Part shown: piece by piece, positions 1 to 8,440 of the stretch | Position numbering within the stretch: position 1 is the stretch's first letter | Layout: each line of letters starts with the position of its first letter | From: JANQPD01 sp963715655 | GTDB lineage: Bacteria; Bacteroidota; Bacteroidia; Flavobacteriales; Schleiferiaceae | NCBI GenBank assembly: GCA_963715655.1 | Contig: OY970262.1 | Span: 2,170,001 to 2,234,000 of the forward strand | Length of the DNA: 64,000 bases | Direction: 5' to 3' | Position numbers and translations under genes: made by a program | Notes under the pieces: generated by a model | Told to the model about the DNA's origin: nothing | Database searches by the model: none | The model's input: only the letters and a program-made list of their open reading frames with translations

Positions 1-1791
1 CTTCCTAAAGCTACCTACGTAGGATTTACAGGCACGCCTATCGAAAACACAGATGTAAACACACCTGCTGTATTCGGTAATTACATTGATGTGTATGACA
101 TTGCACAAGCGGTGGAAGATGGCGCCACGGTGCGTATTTACTACGAAAGCCGTTTAGCAAAAGTAACCTTGCCTGAGCAGGGTAAAAAAATGGTGGAAGA
201 CTTAGACGATGAATTGGATGGGGAAGATTTAACCACTACCCAAAAAGCAAAAGCAAAGTGGACACAGCTTGAGGCTTTAATTGGCAGCGAAAATCGAGTG
301 AAAAATATTGCTAAAGACATCGTTCAGCATTTTGAAACACGGCAGGAAGTGTTTGAAGGGAAAGGCATGATTGTCTCCATGTCAAGGCGTATTGCTGCTG
401 AATTATACAATGAAATCATCACCATCCGTCCTAATTGGCATTCTGACGATCGTACCAAAGGTGTTATTAAAGTAGTGATGACCTCCGCCTCTTCGGATGG
501 CCCAAAAATATCTAAACACCATACCACCAAATTACAGCGCAAAGCATTAGCTGATCGCATGAAAGACCCAGAGGACGAGTTAAAACTCGTTATTGTTCGG
601 GATATGTGGCTCACAGGTTTTGATGCACCAAGTATGCATACCCTTTATATTGATAAACCCATGAAGGGACATAACCTGATGCAGGCCATTGCGCGGGTTA
701 ACCGTGTTTATAAAGATAAGCCAGGCGGCTTGGTGGTAGATTATTTAGGTATTGCTTCTGATTTAAAAAAAGCGCTTTCCTTTTATTCGGATGCCGGAGG
801 AAAAGGTGATCCAGCCATTGCTCAAGAACAAGCAGTCCAATTAATGCTTGAGAAGCTTGAAGTCGTTTCAAATATGTTCCATGGCTATGCGTATGAGGAG
901 TTTTTTGAGGCAGAAACCTCTAGGAAGCTTTCCATGATCTTACAAGCGGAAGAGCACATTCTTGGTCTGGAGGACGGAAAAAAACGCTTTATCAATGAAG
1001 TAACAGCCTTGTCCAAGGCTTTTGCTATTGCGGTGCCTCATCAACAAGCGATGGATGTAAAAGATGAAGTCTCTTTCTTTCAAGCGGTAAAAGCACGCCT
1101 AGTTAAATTTGAAACCAATGGTTCTGGTAAATCCGATGGAGACATTGAAACTACCATTCGTCAGGTAATAGACAAAGCCTTGGTGTCTGAACAGGTGATT
1201 GATGTTTTTGATGCAGCAGGAATTAAAAAACCTGATATTTCCATTCTGTCAGAAGATTTCTTACTAGAACTAAAAGGCATGGAGCATAAAAACATTGCGC
1301 TGGAGGTATTAAAGAAATTACTGAATGATGAAATTAAGGCCAGGTCTAAAAAGAATTTAGTGCAGAGCAAATCCTTAATGGAAATGTTAGAGGTTTCAAT
1401 CAAAAGGTATCAAAACAAAATCCTTACCGCTGCTGAGGTAATGGACGAGCTCATTAAATTGAGTAAAGTAATCGTAAAGCTAGATAGTGAAGCCAAAAAT
1501 CTTGGTTTAACCGATTTTGAGTATGCCTTTTACACAGCTGTAGCCAATAACGATAGTGCAAAAGAACTAATGCAGAAGGATAAGCTTCGGGAACTGGCCG
1601 TCATCCTTACCGAACGTGTAAAGAAAAATGCTTCTATTGACTGGACAATTAAAGAAAGTGTAAAAGCAAAACTCAAAGTAATTATTAAACGTACCCTGCG
1701 GCAATTTGGCTACCCACCGGATATGCAAAAACTAGCTACTGAAACCGTATTAAAGCAAGCGGAATTGATTGCCAATGAATTAACTGCCTGA
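1..1791 (+). CDS. hsdR: Type I restriction endonuclease subunit R, C-terminal part (5' end outside window)
   Basis: The reading frame is open from base 1, so the gene enters from the left; 596 codons are visible. The visible part begins in the SF2 helicase core with FTGTP (motif III) and continues through the motif V/VI region (MWLTGFDAPSMHTLYIDKP, then QAIARVNRVYKDK). This is the ATP-driven DNA translocase of HsdR. The N-terminal nuclease domain and Walker A motif are off the window. After about residue 250 comes the helical C-terminal region that in this family contacts the methylase complex. The associated hsdM and hsdS genes are not visible and may lie upstream. The family call is firm; activity cannot be judged from a partial gene. 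Confidence 0.93.
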   Translation, partial: LPKATYVGFTGTPIENTDVNTPAVFGNYIDVYDIAQAVEDGATVRIYYESRLAKVTLPEQGKKMVEDLDDELDGEDLTTTQKAKAKWTQLEALIGSENRVKNIAKDIVQHFETRQEVFEGKGMIVSMSRRIAAELYNEIITIRPNWHSDDRTKGVIKVVMTSASSDGPKISKHHTTKLQRKALADRMKDPEDELKLVIVRDMWLTGFDAPSMHTLYIDKPMKGHNLMQAIARVNRVYKDKPGGLVVDYLGIASDLKKALSFYSDAGGKGDPAIAQEQAVQLMLEKLEVVSNMFHGYAYEEFFEAETSRKLSMILQAEEHILGLEDGKKRFINEVTALSKAFAIAVPHQQAMDVKDEVSFFQAVKARLVKFETNGSGKSDGDIETTIRQVIDKALVSEQVIDVFDAAGIKKPDISILSEDFLLELKGMEHKNIALEVLKKLLNDEIKARSKKNLVQSKSLMEMLEVSIKRYQNKILTAAEVMDELIKLSKVIVKLDSEAKNLGLTDFEYAFYTAVANNDSAKELMQKDKLRELAVILTERVKKNASIDWTIKESVKAKLKVIIKRTLRQFGYPPDMQKLATETVLKQAELIANELTA

Positions 1792-1828
1792 ACGTATGTG
1801 ATTAAATTATAGAATCAATTATAAAAAA

Positions 1829-2281
1829 ATGCAAAGAACTCTTCCCCTTTCTGGTGATGCTTCTGTCCATCATCAATTAAGAATTGCTTATTTGGTAACC
1901 AACCTTAATAATCATCTTTTTTTTAATATGGGTGCTAAGTTTAAAGATTATATCTGTTCACCCGAAACAAAAGTTTCCTATAAAAATACACATAAAGAAC
2001 CAGATGCGTTAATTTTTAATCCAATTAAAGGTGATACCTCCAGTAAAGTTTGGATTGTAATATGTAAAAGACAACCTTCTCGTGTAAAAATTGATAAAGA
2101 CAAAATCAAAAATGTATTCAGAACTATTCCATCCTTAGAAGAAGGATTCATCTATGTTTATGAAACCTCGGAATGGTTGCGCTATAATAGGGTTGAAAGA
2201 GGATTTACCAAAAACGCTTTTTCAAACTATTTGAACCTTGATTTAAACAATCAGTTATTTAGTATTCACAAGCCTATTTAA
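1829..2281 (+). CDS. Unrecognised 150-aa protein downstream of hsdR
   Basis: The gene starts 37 bases after the hsdR stop on the same strand, so co-transcription is likely. The protein is soluble, with no signal peptide or membrane segment. Around residues 55-80 it has KEPDALIFN followed about 12 residues later by VWIVICKRQ. The order of an acidic turn, a hydrophobic strand and a strand ending in lysine resembles a PD-(D/E)XK core, but the usual D/E two residues before the lysine is replaced by isoleucine. A degenerate or divergent nuclease fold is therefore only a guess. I do not recognise the family. Position suggests an accessory of the restriction locus or an independent defence gene. Confidence 0.6.
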   Translation: MQRTLPLSGDASVHHQLRIAYLVTNLNNHLFFNMGAKFKDYICSPETKVSYKNTHKEPDALIFNPIKGDTSSKVWIVICKRQPSRVKIDKDKIKNVFRTIPSLEEGFIYVYETSEWLRYNRVERGFTKNAFSNYLNLDLNNQLFSIHKPI

Positions 2282-2287
2282 TAAGGT

Positions 2288-2938
2288 TTAGGTATGGATA
2301 TTAGAACTCAACTTTATTTCCAAAGCATTATCACTATCAATAATTTGAGCAATATCAGATAAACTACCTAATTTCACAGTAAGTGCTTTATCCTTTGGAT
2401 AGTTAACGTGAAATCGAAACTCTTTTTGATAGACAAATACATCAGGCTTTTGAAAAGGGTTTAAGTTTTTATTTTCTATTCCTACCTTGTAATAAGTAAC
2501 AAAATTATGATCATATTCTAGCTGTAAAGCTTCCAAGGCAGCTTCCATGCGTTCAATGAATACACCGGGTTTAGTAATCACCAAACAATGTGTACCAAAA
2601 TCAAGGTTTCTTTTATCCAGAGCAAAATCTTCAGGTAATTCAAAACCATGTGATGAGATACAATAGAGTGAGTACAAATTGCCTCTCTCCAAATATTGTC
2701 CATATTCAATTTTTGTGGGATGCAGCACAAGCCCATCACTCATTGTCATTGTAATTATAGCATCTTTTGGCGGAACAGTATAGCGCACCGCACCCTCATA
2801 CTTATCACCCCTTAACGAGCCATCCTCAGTTTTTCTAAAGTGCTTTAAGGTGTTTATGTAAACCGTTCCATTTTCATATAAATCCCTTATGTGTGCTTCC
2901 TTTCCAAATTTCAAAAACAAGCTAATGGTATGTGTCAT
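2288..2938 (-). CDS. Unrecognised 216-aa protein, second gene of a coupled pair
   Basis: The start codon overlaps the stop of the 155-aa gene before it (ATGA), so the two are translationally coupled. The N-terminus has a strand (ISLFLKFG) followed by a helix and LYENGTVYINTLKHFRKTED. This layout, a short strand, then a 'gets listed/moved to a position' loop and a charged D/EG stretch near residue 45, resembles at fold level the start of DUF2971 proteins such as the one at 9524-10483, but identity is low and I do not claim the family. It ends seven bases from the convergent 150-aa gene. The position among restriction and toxin genes suggests a defence role. Confidence 0.6.
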   Translation of the reverse strand: MTHTISLFLKFGKEAHIRDLYENGTVYINTLKHFRKTEDGSLRGDKYEGAVRYTVPPKDAIITMTMSDGLVLHPTKIEYGQYLERGNLYSLYCISSHGFELPEDFALDKRNLDFGTHCLVITKPGVFIERMEAALEALQLEYDHNFVTYYKVGIENKNLNPFQKPDVFVYQKEFRFHVNYPKDKALTVKLGSLSDIAQIIDSDNALEIKLSSNIHT

Positions 2939-3402
2939 TTGCTTTTTAATTCATTAAAAAACCGCTCTAATTGTTTAACCAATACCGCACGCTCCCTAAC
3001 CTTCGTCTCACACGTGTTTGGTGGTAATTTGCTAATTGTTTTGTCCAAGGCTTTTACCTGTGAAGCTGAAACATTAAAGCAGATATAATTATCGTAAGTC
3101 TCAATACCCTTAGTCCCCATAGTTCCCTGCTTAATTGGTTTACCTTTTTCTTTGGTTGTCATTCTGCTTGCCTTAACGTCTGGATTGTAAAGACTATACA
3201 TTTCAAACTCAGTGTATCCATTTCGTGCAAAAGCCTCCATTAAATCAACATATCCAAGTTCAATTCCCAAGTATTTTTTGAAAATAGGATTAAGTGTAGA
3301 GTGTATAGAATCTAGCTCGTTATTACGATACTTACGTTTGTTATTCTGAGGGGGTAAAAAGGTTGTCAAAAAAGCATCTAAAGCTTTTGCTTTGTCTTTC
3401 AT
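2935..3402 (-). CDS. Unrecognised 155-aa protein, first gene of a coupled pair
   Basis: This is a highly charged soluble protein with helical N- and C-termini and a lysine/threonine-rich middle (RMTTKEKGKPIKQGTMG, about residues 79-95). No signal peptide, membrane segment or known catalytic motif is visible. The stop codon overlaps the start of the 216-aa gene by four bases. A small first gene coupled to a larger second gene is a common layout for toxin-antitoxin or two-gene defence units, but nothing in the sequence says which would be the toxin. The 225-base gap to higB contains divergent promoters. Confidence 0.6.
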   Translation of the reverse strand: MKDKAKALDAFLTTFLPPQNNKRKYRNNELDSIHSTLNPIFKKYLGIELGYVDLMEAFARNGYTEFEMYSLYNPDVKASRMTTKEKGKPIKQGTMGTKGIETYDNYICFNVSASQVKALDKTISKLPPNTCETKVRERAVLVKQLERFFNELKSK

Positions 3403-3590
3403 AGCTAAAAATTTCCTTTATTAGAAAGTTCAAATCTAGCAAGGAAAGACCTAAAAACTATATGGAAAACTTCTTTATCCAAAGTTTAATTGATCTTTGT
3501 TAAAAGTGTTATTTTGTTAAAATTAAGGACATTCCTTCAAAATGAAATCAACTCCCTATTTTACAAAATTTAATTAACCTCTAAAATTTT

Positions 3591-3625
3591 TAATTAACAC
3601 CTTCTGTTAATTATTTCTATATTTG
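3591..3625 (+). promoter_or_regulatory. higBA promoter with inverted-repeat operator
   Basis: TAATTAAC at 3591-3598 and GTTAATTA at 3606-3613 form an inverted repeat with a 7-base spacer. A third TTAATTAAC half-site lies at 3570-3578. Immediately after is TATATTTG (3618-3625), a match to the Bacteroidota -7 consensus TAnnTTTG. The box ends two bases before the higB ATG, so the mRNA should be leaderless or nearly so. HigA-type antitoxins autorepress at such palindromes; binding here is inferred. Confidence 0.6.
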
Positions 3626-3627
3626 CA

Positions 3628-3960
3628 ATGGATATATCTTTTGCCAACAACAATTTACTCAAGTATGCCAACAACCATCAGAAGGCCATTCAAAAGCTCG
3701 GCCCGCAGCAAGCCAAGCTCTACAAACAAAGATTGGACGACCTCAAAGATGTTCTAAATCTGGAGGAAACTAGATTTTTACCCGGAGCCTATCATGAATT
3801 AAAAGAAAATAGAAAAGGGCAATGGGCGTGTAGCTTAAATCATCCGTACCGATTGATTTTTGAACCGCAAGAAAATCCGATTCCAACCAACCAAGCCGGT
3901 CAATACCTATGGGTAGAGATTAAAGGCATTGAAATAATAGAAATAGTAGATTACCATTAA
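3628..3960 (+). CDS. higB: HigB-type toxin, RelE/ParE superfamily
   Basis: This 110-aa basic protein has the RelE/HigB layout: two N-terminal helices (LLKYANNHQKAIQKLG), then LPGAYHELKENRKGQWACSL, a PYRLIFEP strand and a C-terminal strand with EIVDYH. The family consists of ribosome-dependent mRNA interferases that cut mRNA in the translating ribosome. The toxin gene precedes the antitoxin gene by 11 bases, the usual HigBA order. The promoter overlaps a palindromic operator. The call rests on the fold pattern, the gene order and the neighbouring antitoxin. Confidence 0.88.
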   Translation: MDISFANNNLLKYANNHQKAIQKLGPQQAKLYKQRLDDLKDVLNLEETRFLPGAYHELKENRKGQWACSLNHPYRLIFEPQENPIPTNQAGQYLWVEIKGIEIIEIVDYH

Positions 3961-3971
3961 AAATTCTCACA

Positions 3972-5072
3972 ATGGCAACGCGTAATCAATACACACCAAA
4001 CGAAGTAACCCACCCTGGGGCAACTTTATCAGAAAAATTACAGGAAATAGGCATGAGCCAGAAGGAATTTGCGCTCCGCACTCAAAAACCTGAACAGACA
4101 ATTATTAAAGTAATTAGTGCCGAAAGTGCACTTACTCCCGATATGGCTGTGCGCTTTGAAGATGTACTTAAAATTCCTGCAGATTTTTGGCTAAGACGTC
4201 AACGTAGTTATGATGAAGCTGTAGCACGCATAAAAAGGAATGATGCAATTGCAAAAGCACTAGAGTGGGCTAGAGGTTTTCCCTACGCTGCAATGGCAAA
4301 CAAAGGTTGGGTAAAACCAACCAAAAAAATTGAAGAAAAGGTGGCCGCTCTTTTTGATTTTTTCAGTGTGGCCGGTCATGAAGCTTGGGAACAATATTAC
4401 TATGCACGCCAATTAAAGGTGGAGTTTAGAATATCCTTGGCACATACCCCAAAATCTTACTCTTTTGCAGCTTGGCTGCGCCAAGGCGAGTTACAAGCCA
4501 AACAACTTGAAGTACCAACTTTTAACCCAAAACAGTTTAAGGTTAACCTTACTTCAATCAAAAAAATAATGGCCGTGCATCCTGATAATTTTTTTGAGCA
4601 ACTACAGCAGCAATGCGCTAATGCAGGTGTAAAACTGGTATATACTCCCTGCTTGTCCGGTGCACCTATTCATGGTTCTACCCGTTGGATAAATGACATA
4701 CCTCTAATACAACTTTCCGCACGGTATAGGCAAAATGATAAATTTTGGTTTACCTTTTTTCATGAAGCCGGACACATACTAAAACATGGTAAAAAGTACA
4801 TCTCCTTAGAGAATGTAACTTACGATGAAAAAGATCTTACCAAAGAAGAAGAGGCAAACGCCTTTGCGATAGAATGGACGTTTAGTGAAGCGCAAGAGCA
4901 AGAAGTTATGGCCGCAGCTCCCCTCAGCGAGAAAGACATAGTTGCTTTTGCTAAAAAATTTAAAACGCACCCGGCTATGATCATTGGTCGCTTTCAGCAC
5001 AGAAAACTAATTCCATATACTATGGGAAGGCAGTTTTTGGTGCCCATAAATTTGAATGAGGTAACTGAGTAG
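3972..5072 (+). CDS. higA: HigA-type antitoxin fused to ImmA/IrrE-like metallopeptidase
   Basis: Residues about 9-70 are an XRE-type helix-turn-helix of the HigA branch (HPGATLSEKLQEIGMSQKEF ... IPADFWLRRQ). After a linker, residues about 200-310 are an M78 (ImmA/IrrE) metallopeptidase with HEAGH (H264, E265, H268) and a downstream EEEANAFA glutamate near residue 293, a complete zinc site. The 366-aa length fits fused antitoxins rather than the ~100-aa simple HigA. The fusion suggests the antitoxin may be cleaved, or cleave, in response to a signal; that is inference. It is co-transcribed with higB. Confidence 0.88.
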   Translation: MATRNQYTPNEVTHPGATLSEKLQEIGMSQKEFALRTQKPEQTIIKVISAESALTPDMAVRFEDVLKIPADFWLRRQRSYDEAVARIKRNDAIAKALEWARGFPYAAMANKGWVKPTKKIEEKVAALFDFFSVAGHEAWEQYYYARQLKVEFRISLAHTPKSYSFAAWLRQGELQAKQLEVPTFNPKQFKVNLTSIKKIMAVHPDNFFEQLQQQCANAGVKLVYTPCLSGAPIHGSTRWINDIPLIQLSARYRQNDKFWFTFFHEAGHILKHGKKYISLENVTYDEKDLTKEEEANAFAIEWTFSEAQEQEVMAAAPLSEKDIVAFAKKFKTHPAMIIGRFQHRKLIPYTMGRQFLVPINLNEVTE

Positions 5073-5111
5073 TACAACCTAAAATAAGCTTTAAATTCAA
5101 AATTTTGTCGC

Positions 5112-6254
5112 GTGACTCCATCCGAAAAATATGTTTCTTTAATTTGTGAAAAATCGTTTCTGCCTTTTTGGAGTTTTTCTAATCCTATTGGTAAAAAAAG
5201 CAAAGAATTATGCGATGTACTAGTTGTTTGTGAACCCAACATTATAATAATTTCAGTAAAAGACATAACGGTTACTGAGCATTTTGATGAGCTTGTACAA
5301 TATGAAAGATGGGTGAAAAAAGCAGTGTATGATTCTACCCAGCAAATTTATGGAGCTGAAAGATTTTTGGAAACTGTTGATGAGGTTTTTTCAAAAGACT
5401 TAAGAACTAAAATCACGCTTCCAACAAAGACTTCTAGAATTATTCATAGAATAGCAGTAGCATTTGGGAGTAAAGAAAATTTTCCATTAGAGAATGGTGA
5501 TTTCGGTAAAGGATTTGTTCATGTTTTTGATGAACAGTCTACGCTAACGGTTTTGGAAGAACTAGATACAATTACGGATTTCACTAATTACCTCATCGCT
5601 AAAGAAAAATTTATAAAGAACAGGCGTATTCAAATACCAACAGAGTCTGATTTTTTAGGATTTTACCTTCAAACTAACTTGGAGATAGGCATCCCCGCAG
5701 ATTATGTTGTTTTACAAGATAACATATGGCAGGACTATTTAAAAACTAAAGAATACAAGAATTACAGGTTACAAATAAAAGATAGTTACTTGTGGGATCA
5801 AATTGTACTTAGAATATATAATTATCATATTACACCAAGTATAGCAGAAAAAAAAAGAGGTGAACTTGAAGAATCCTTAAGAAAAATGAATCGTGAGCCA
5901 AGAATCAATAGAATTGAACTGGTTTCTTTCATCAAGGATGCTGAAAAGAAAAAAGTAAATGCTAGAATACTAAAACCGTTAGAGGGTGAACATCATGCCT
6001 ATGTGTTTATGCCCCTAACTAAAAAGAACTGGATAGGAAAAGAAAAGGAATTAGAACTCAGATGTATGGTTTCTAGAGCTGCAAATCCTAGAGCTAAAAT
6101 AATTATAGGTATTGCAATAGGCTTTAAACACAAAGAGTTTAATCATCTGGATATTTGTTATCTAAACATTCCTAAATTGGATAAAGAGCTTATTGAATTT
6201 TGCACTTTAATTCAGAATGAACTTGGATATTTTAAGGATTATAGAATTTCATAG
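5112..6254 (+). CDS. Unrecognised 380-aa protein with PD-(D/E)XK-like N-terminus
   Basis: Translation starts at GTG 5112, 39 bases after higA; no in-frame ATG is better placed. The first 55 residues read ICEKSFLPFWSFSNPIG, then KELCDVLVV and IIIISVKDI. A glutamate (E13), an aspartate after a turn (D35) and a lysine at the end of the next strand (K50) fit the core of the PD-(D/E)XK nuclease fold, with serine in the usual D/E position. The remaining 320 residues are mixed alpha/beta without a recognised motif. It sits between a toxin-antitoxin pair and an abortive infection gene, so a defence effector is the best guess. The function is not established. Confidence 0.65.
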   Translation: MTPSEKYVSLICEKSFLPFWSFSNPIGKKSKELCDVLVVCEPNIIIISVKDITVTEHFDELVQYERWVKKAVYDSTQQIYGAERFLETVDEVFSKDLRTKITLPTKTSRIIHRIAVAFGSKENFPLENGDFGKGFVHVFDEQSTLTVLEELDTITDFTNYLIAKEKFIKNRRIQIPTESDFLGFYLQTNLEIGIPADYVVLQDNIWQDYLKTKEYKNYRLQIKDSYLWDQIVLRIYNYHITPSIAEKKRGELEESLRKMNREPRINRIELVSFIKDAEKKKVNARILKPLEGEHHAYVFMPLTKKNWIGKEKELELRCMVSRAANPRAKIIIGIAIGFKHKEFNHLDICYLNIPKLDKELIEFCTLIQNELGYFKDYRIS

Positions 6255-6305
6255 AGCGTCCAACCTATTTATTGTGCATATAGCGAATTAATAAAAATGT
6301 AAAAT

Positions 6306-7412
6306 ATGTGGATTCTCTTCATAATCGTCATCCTTTTTACTCTCATATACTTAAAAGCAATTGAAATGAGAAAAGAAAAGAGTAATCGTAATTCTAACAA
6401 GTTTGAGAAATATTTAGAAACAAGTCATTACTACGTTATTGCATTCATTTTTTTGATAATAGTTACTACCGTATTACTCTTTTTTACGCTTCCAAAGCCC
6501 GCAAGTCCAAAAACTCCATCTTTTCCAAATGAATTTGGAGATGCGTTTGGAGGAATTTTAAATCCCCTAGTAGCTTTACTTGCAGCTGGGTTAACCTTCT
6601 TAGCGTTTTACGTTCAATTTCAAGCAAATCAAAATCAAAGAAAGGATATATCTCGCGAACGTTTTGAAAGTAGATTTTATGAGATGCTACGATTGCACAG
6701 AGATAATGTTAGTGAAATTGAAATTGCAGAAATTTCGGGAAGGCGTGCATTTATGCGGATGTTTTTTGAATTAAAGTATATATTTTATCTTGTCAATAAA
6801 ATTTACTTAAATAGAAAGAATACTTTGAGTGATGTGTTTAACGAAGAGGAAATTCTATCCATGTCATTTAAAATATTCTATCATGGTATAAATGATATTC
6901 CTGGAATTAATATAGTTTCTATTTACCAAGGCAAAGAAAAAGAACTATATTACCTAGCGCACAATAACTTAGAAAAAATTCAAAAGCGATACAAATTAGG
7001 CGCTACAAATATTGAATACATTTCACATCAAGTATCAGATGACTTGGATGCAACTTATACTCTAGAGTTTAAATACAAGCCGTTTTGCGGTCATGAATCT
7101 AAATTAGGTCATTATTATCGCCACCTGTATCAAATGGTGAAGTTTGTTGAGGATAACACAAAAGAGTTTGAGCATACGGAAAGAAGATCATATATGAAAT
7201 TGATAAGAGCTCAATTATCAGATCACGAACAGTTGCTGCTGTATTACAATAGCTTTTCTTATGGTCATAAATGGTTTTCAGAAGATTTACTTAGTGATTG
7301 GAGACTTATAAAGAATATTCCAATTCATCATGCAAACTTTGGCATACTGCCTAAAACGAAACTAGGCAGGACAAATAGATTTAATGAACCAATTTTTGAA
7401 GGTTTGAAGTAA
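6306..7412 (+). CDS. Putative phage abortive infection membrane protein (PF16872-like)
   Basis: Three hydrophobic segments are seen: residues 1-18, about 43-66 and about 88-108. The last follows EFGDAFGGILNPLVALLAAG and leads into FYVQFQANQNQRK and SRERFESRFYEMLRLHRDNV. This order (D-FGG-LNP in the membrane segment, then a charged coiled stretch and RFES-F-LL-H) is the signature of the putAbiC family of putative abortive infection proteins. The C-terminal 230 residues are cytoplasmic. The gene lies 51 bases after the 380-aa gene, and the two may form a unit. How the family stops phage is not known. Confidence 0.75.
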   Translation: MWILFIIVILFTLIYLKAIEMRKEKSNRNSNKFEKYLETSHYYVIAFIFLIIVTTVLLFFTLPKPASPKTPSFPNEFGDAFGGILNPLVALLAAGLTFLAFYVQFQANQNQRKDISRERFESRFYEMLRLHRDNVSEIEIAEISGRRAFMRMFFELKYIFYLVNKIYLNRKNTLSDVFNEEEILSMSFKIFYHGINDIPGINIVSIYQGKEKELYYLAHNNLEKIQKRYKLGATNIEYISHQVSDDLDATYTLEFKYKPFCGHESKLGHYYRHLYQMVKFVEDNTKEFEHTERRSYMKLIRAQLSDHEQLLLYYNSFSYGHKWFSEDLLSDWRLIKNIPIHHANFGILPKTKLGRTNRFNEPIFEGLK

Positions 7413-7512
7413 ACGAAATGCTTTGTTCTAAATAAGAATTACACATATATAACAACTTATTTAAATCGATTACGATTTTCTACTTAAACTAATACATTTT
7501 CCTTTAAACACT

Positions 7513-8440
7513 ATGAAAATTTCCTACGCACGAACGCGCCCTAGAAATAGTTAAGAAACTCCAAAACAAAAAGTGGACTAAACGTAAAAATAATGAAAAT
7601 GTAACCCTTTATATCAAACGATTGGTAGATGAAATGCGTGACACATTTGGTCAATCTTTGAAAGTAATTCAAAAACTTCAAACTTAAAGCCTTAAGTTTA
7701 AAATATATAGAGCAAGACCAACTAGCCAAATTTTTAATACTGGCGCAATAAGCGAATACAGTTATCCTCCTATTGCATTTACAAAATATGCCGGCAGATG
7801 TCATTTACCAGGCTACCCTGTTTTTTACGGTTCGTTGAATCCACTTACGGCCTTGATCGAATCATATTATTCTTGCGGTGAAAGTTTCCATGAGTTTTAT
7901 ATATCAGCATGGGAAATAAATTCCTTCAATGTTACTTCAATAATTCAATACTTTACCTTATCCACTTTACCTATTGAAAACCCTTTAAATGGTTTCTCGG
8001 AAGATTTTGAAGGAGCAATAAAAAGTTCCATCGATAATGCATTTACTGATTCACAAATTAAAGGCATTCGGGTAATTCAAACTTATTTACATAATCTATT
8101 TATATCTAGTAAAAATTATGAGCTTACCGCCTTCTTGGCTCACACTGGCCTTTATGCCAATTATGACTTACGTACTGACATTTTATTCTATCCAAGTGTA
8201 GCTTCCAAATTAATCGGTTCTAACATGGCTTTAAATCCTAATTTTGTAGACAATTCATTAAACTTGAAACGAGTATATAACGTAAATTTTAATAATTGGA
8301 ATCAACAAACAGGTGCTGTAAACCTCACCTTCAACAGTATTGGTACTTTGGAGAAGAATGTCATTATGTGGAATAAGGTATTAGAGGATAGAGATGAGTT
8401 CTTAAAAAAGATTGAAATAGATTTTCCTGATTTGATCTAA
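7513..8440 (+). pseudogene. Decayed RES-domain protein gene (frameshift and in-frame stop)
   Basis: One frame from 7691 to 8440 encodes a typical RES core: KIYRARPTSQIF, EYSYPP, then GYPVFYGSLNPLTALIE. RES proteins are NAD+-degrading toxins. The same frame upstream reads HERALEIVKKLQNKKW from 7529 onward, but a TAA at 7685-7687 interrupts it. The only ATG at the right place, 7513, is one base out of frame; removing one A from the run just after the ATG would give MKFPTHERALE. So the gene carries one frameshift and one nonsense codon relative to a ~309-codon ancestor. A shortened protein could start at ATG 7631 or 7835, but it would lose the N-terminus or part of the RES core. A sequencing error could explain one lesion, hardly both. 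Confidence 0.7.

Noticed and set aside
7541..7804. 87-codon frame on the minus strand
   Set aside because: It is the shadow of the decayed RES gene, whose plus-strand translation matches a known family.
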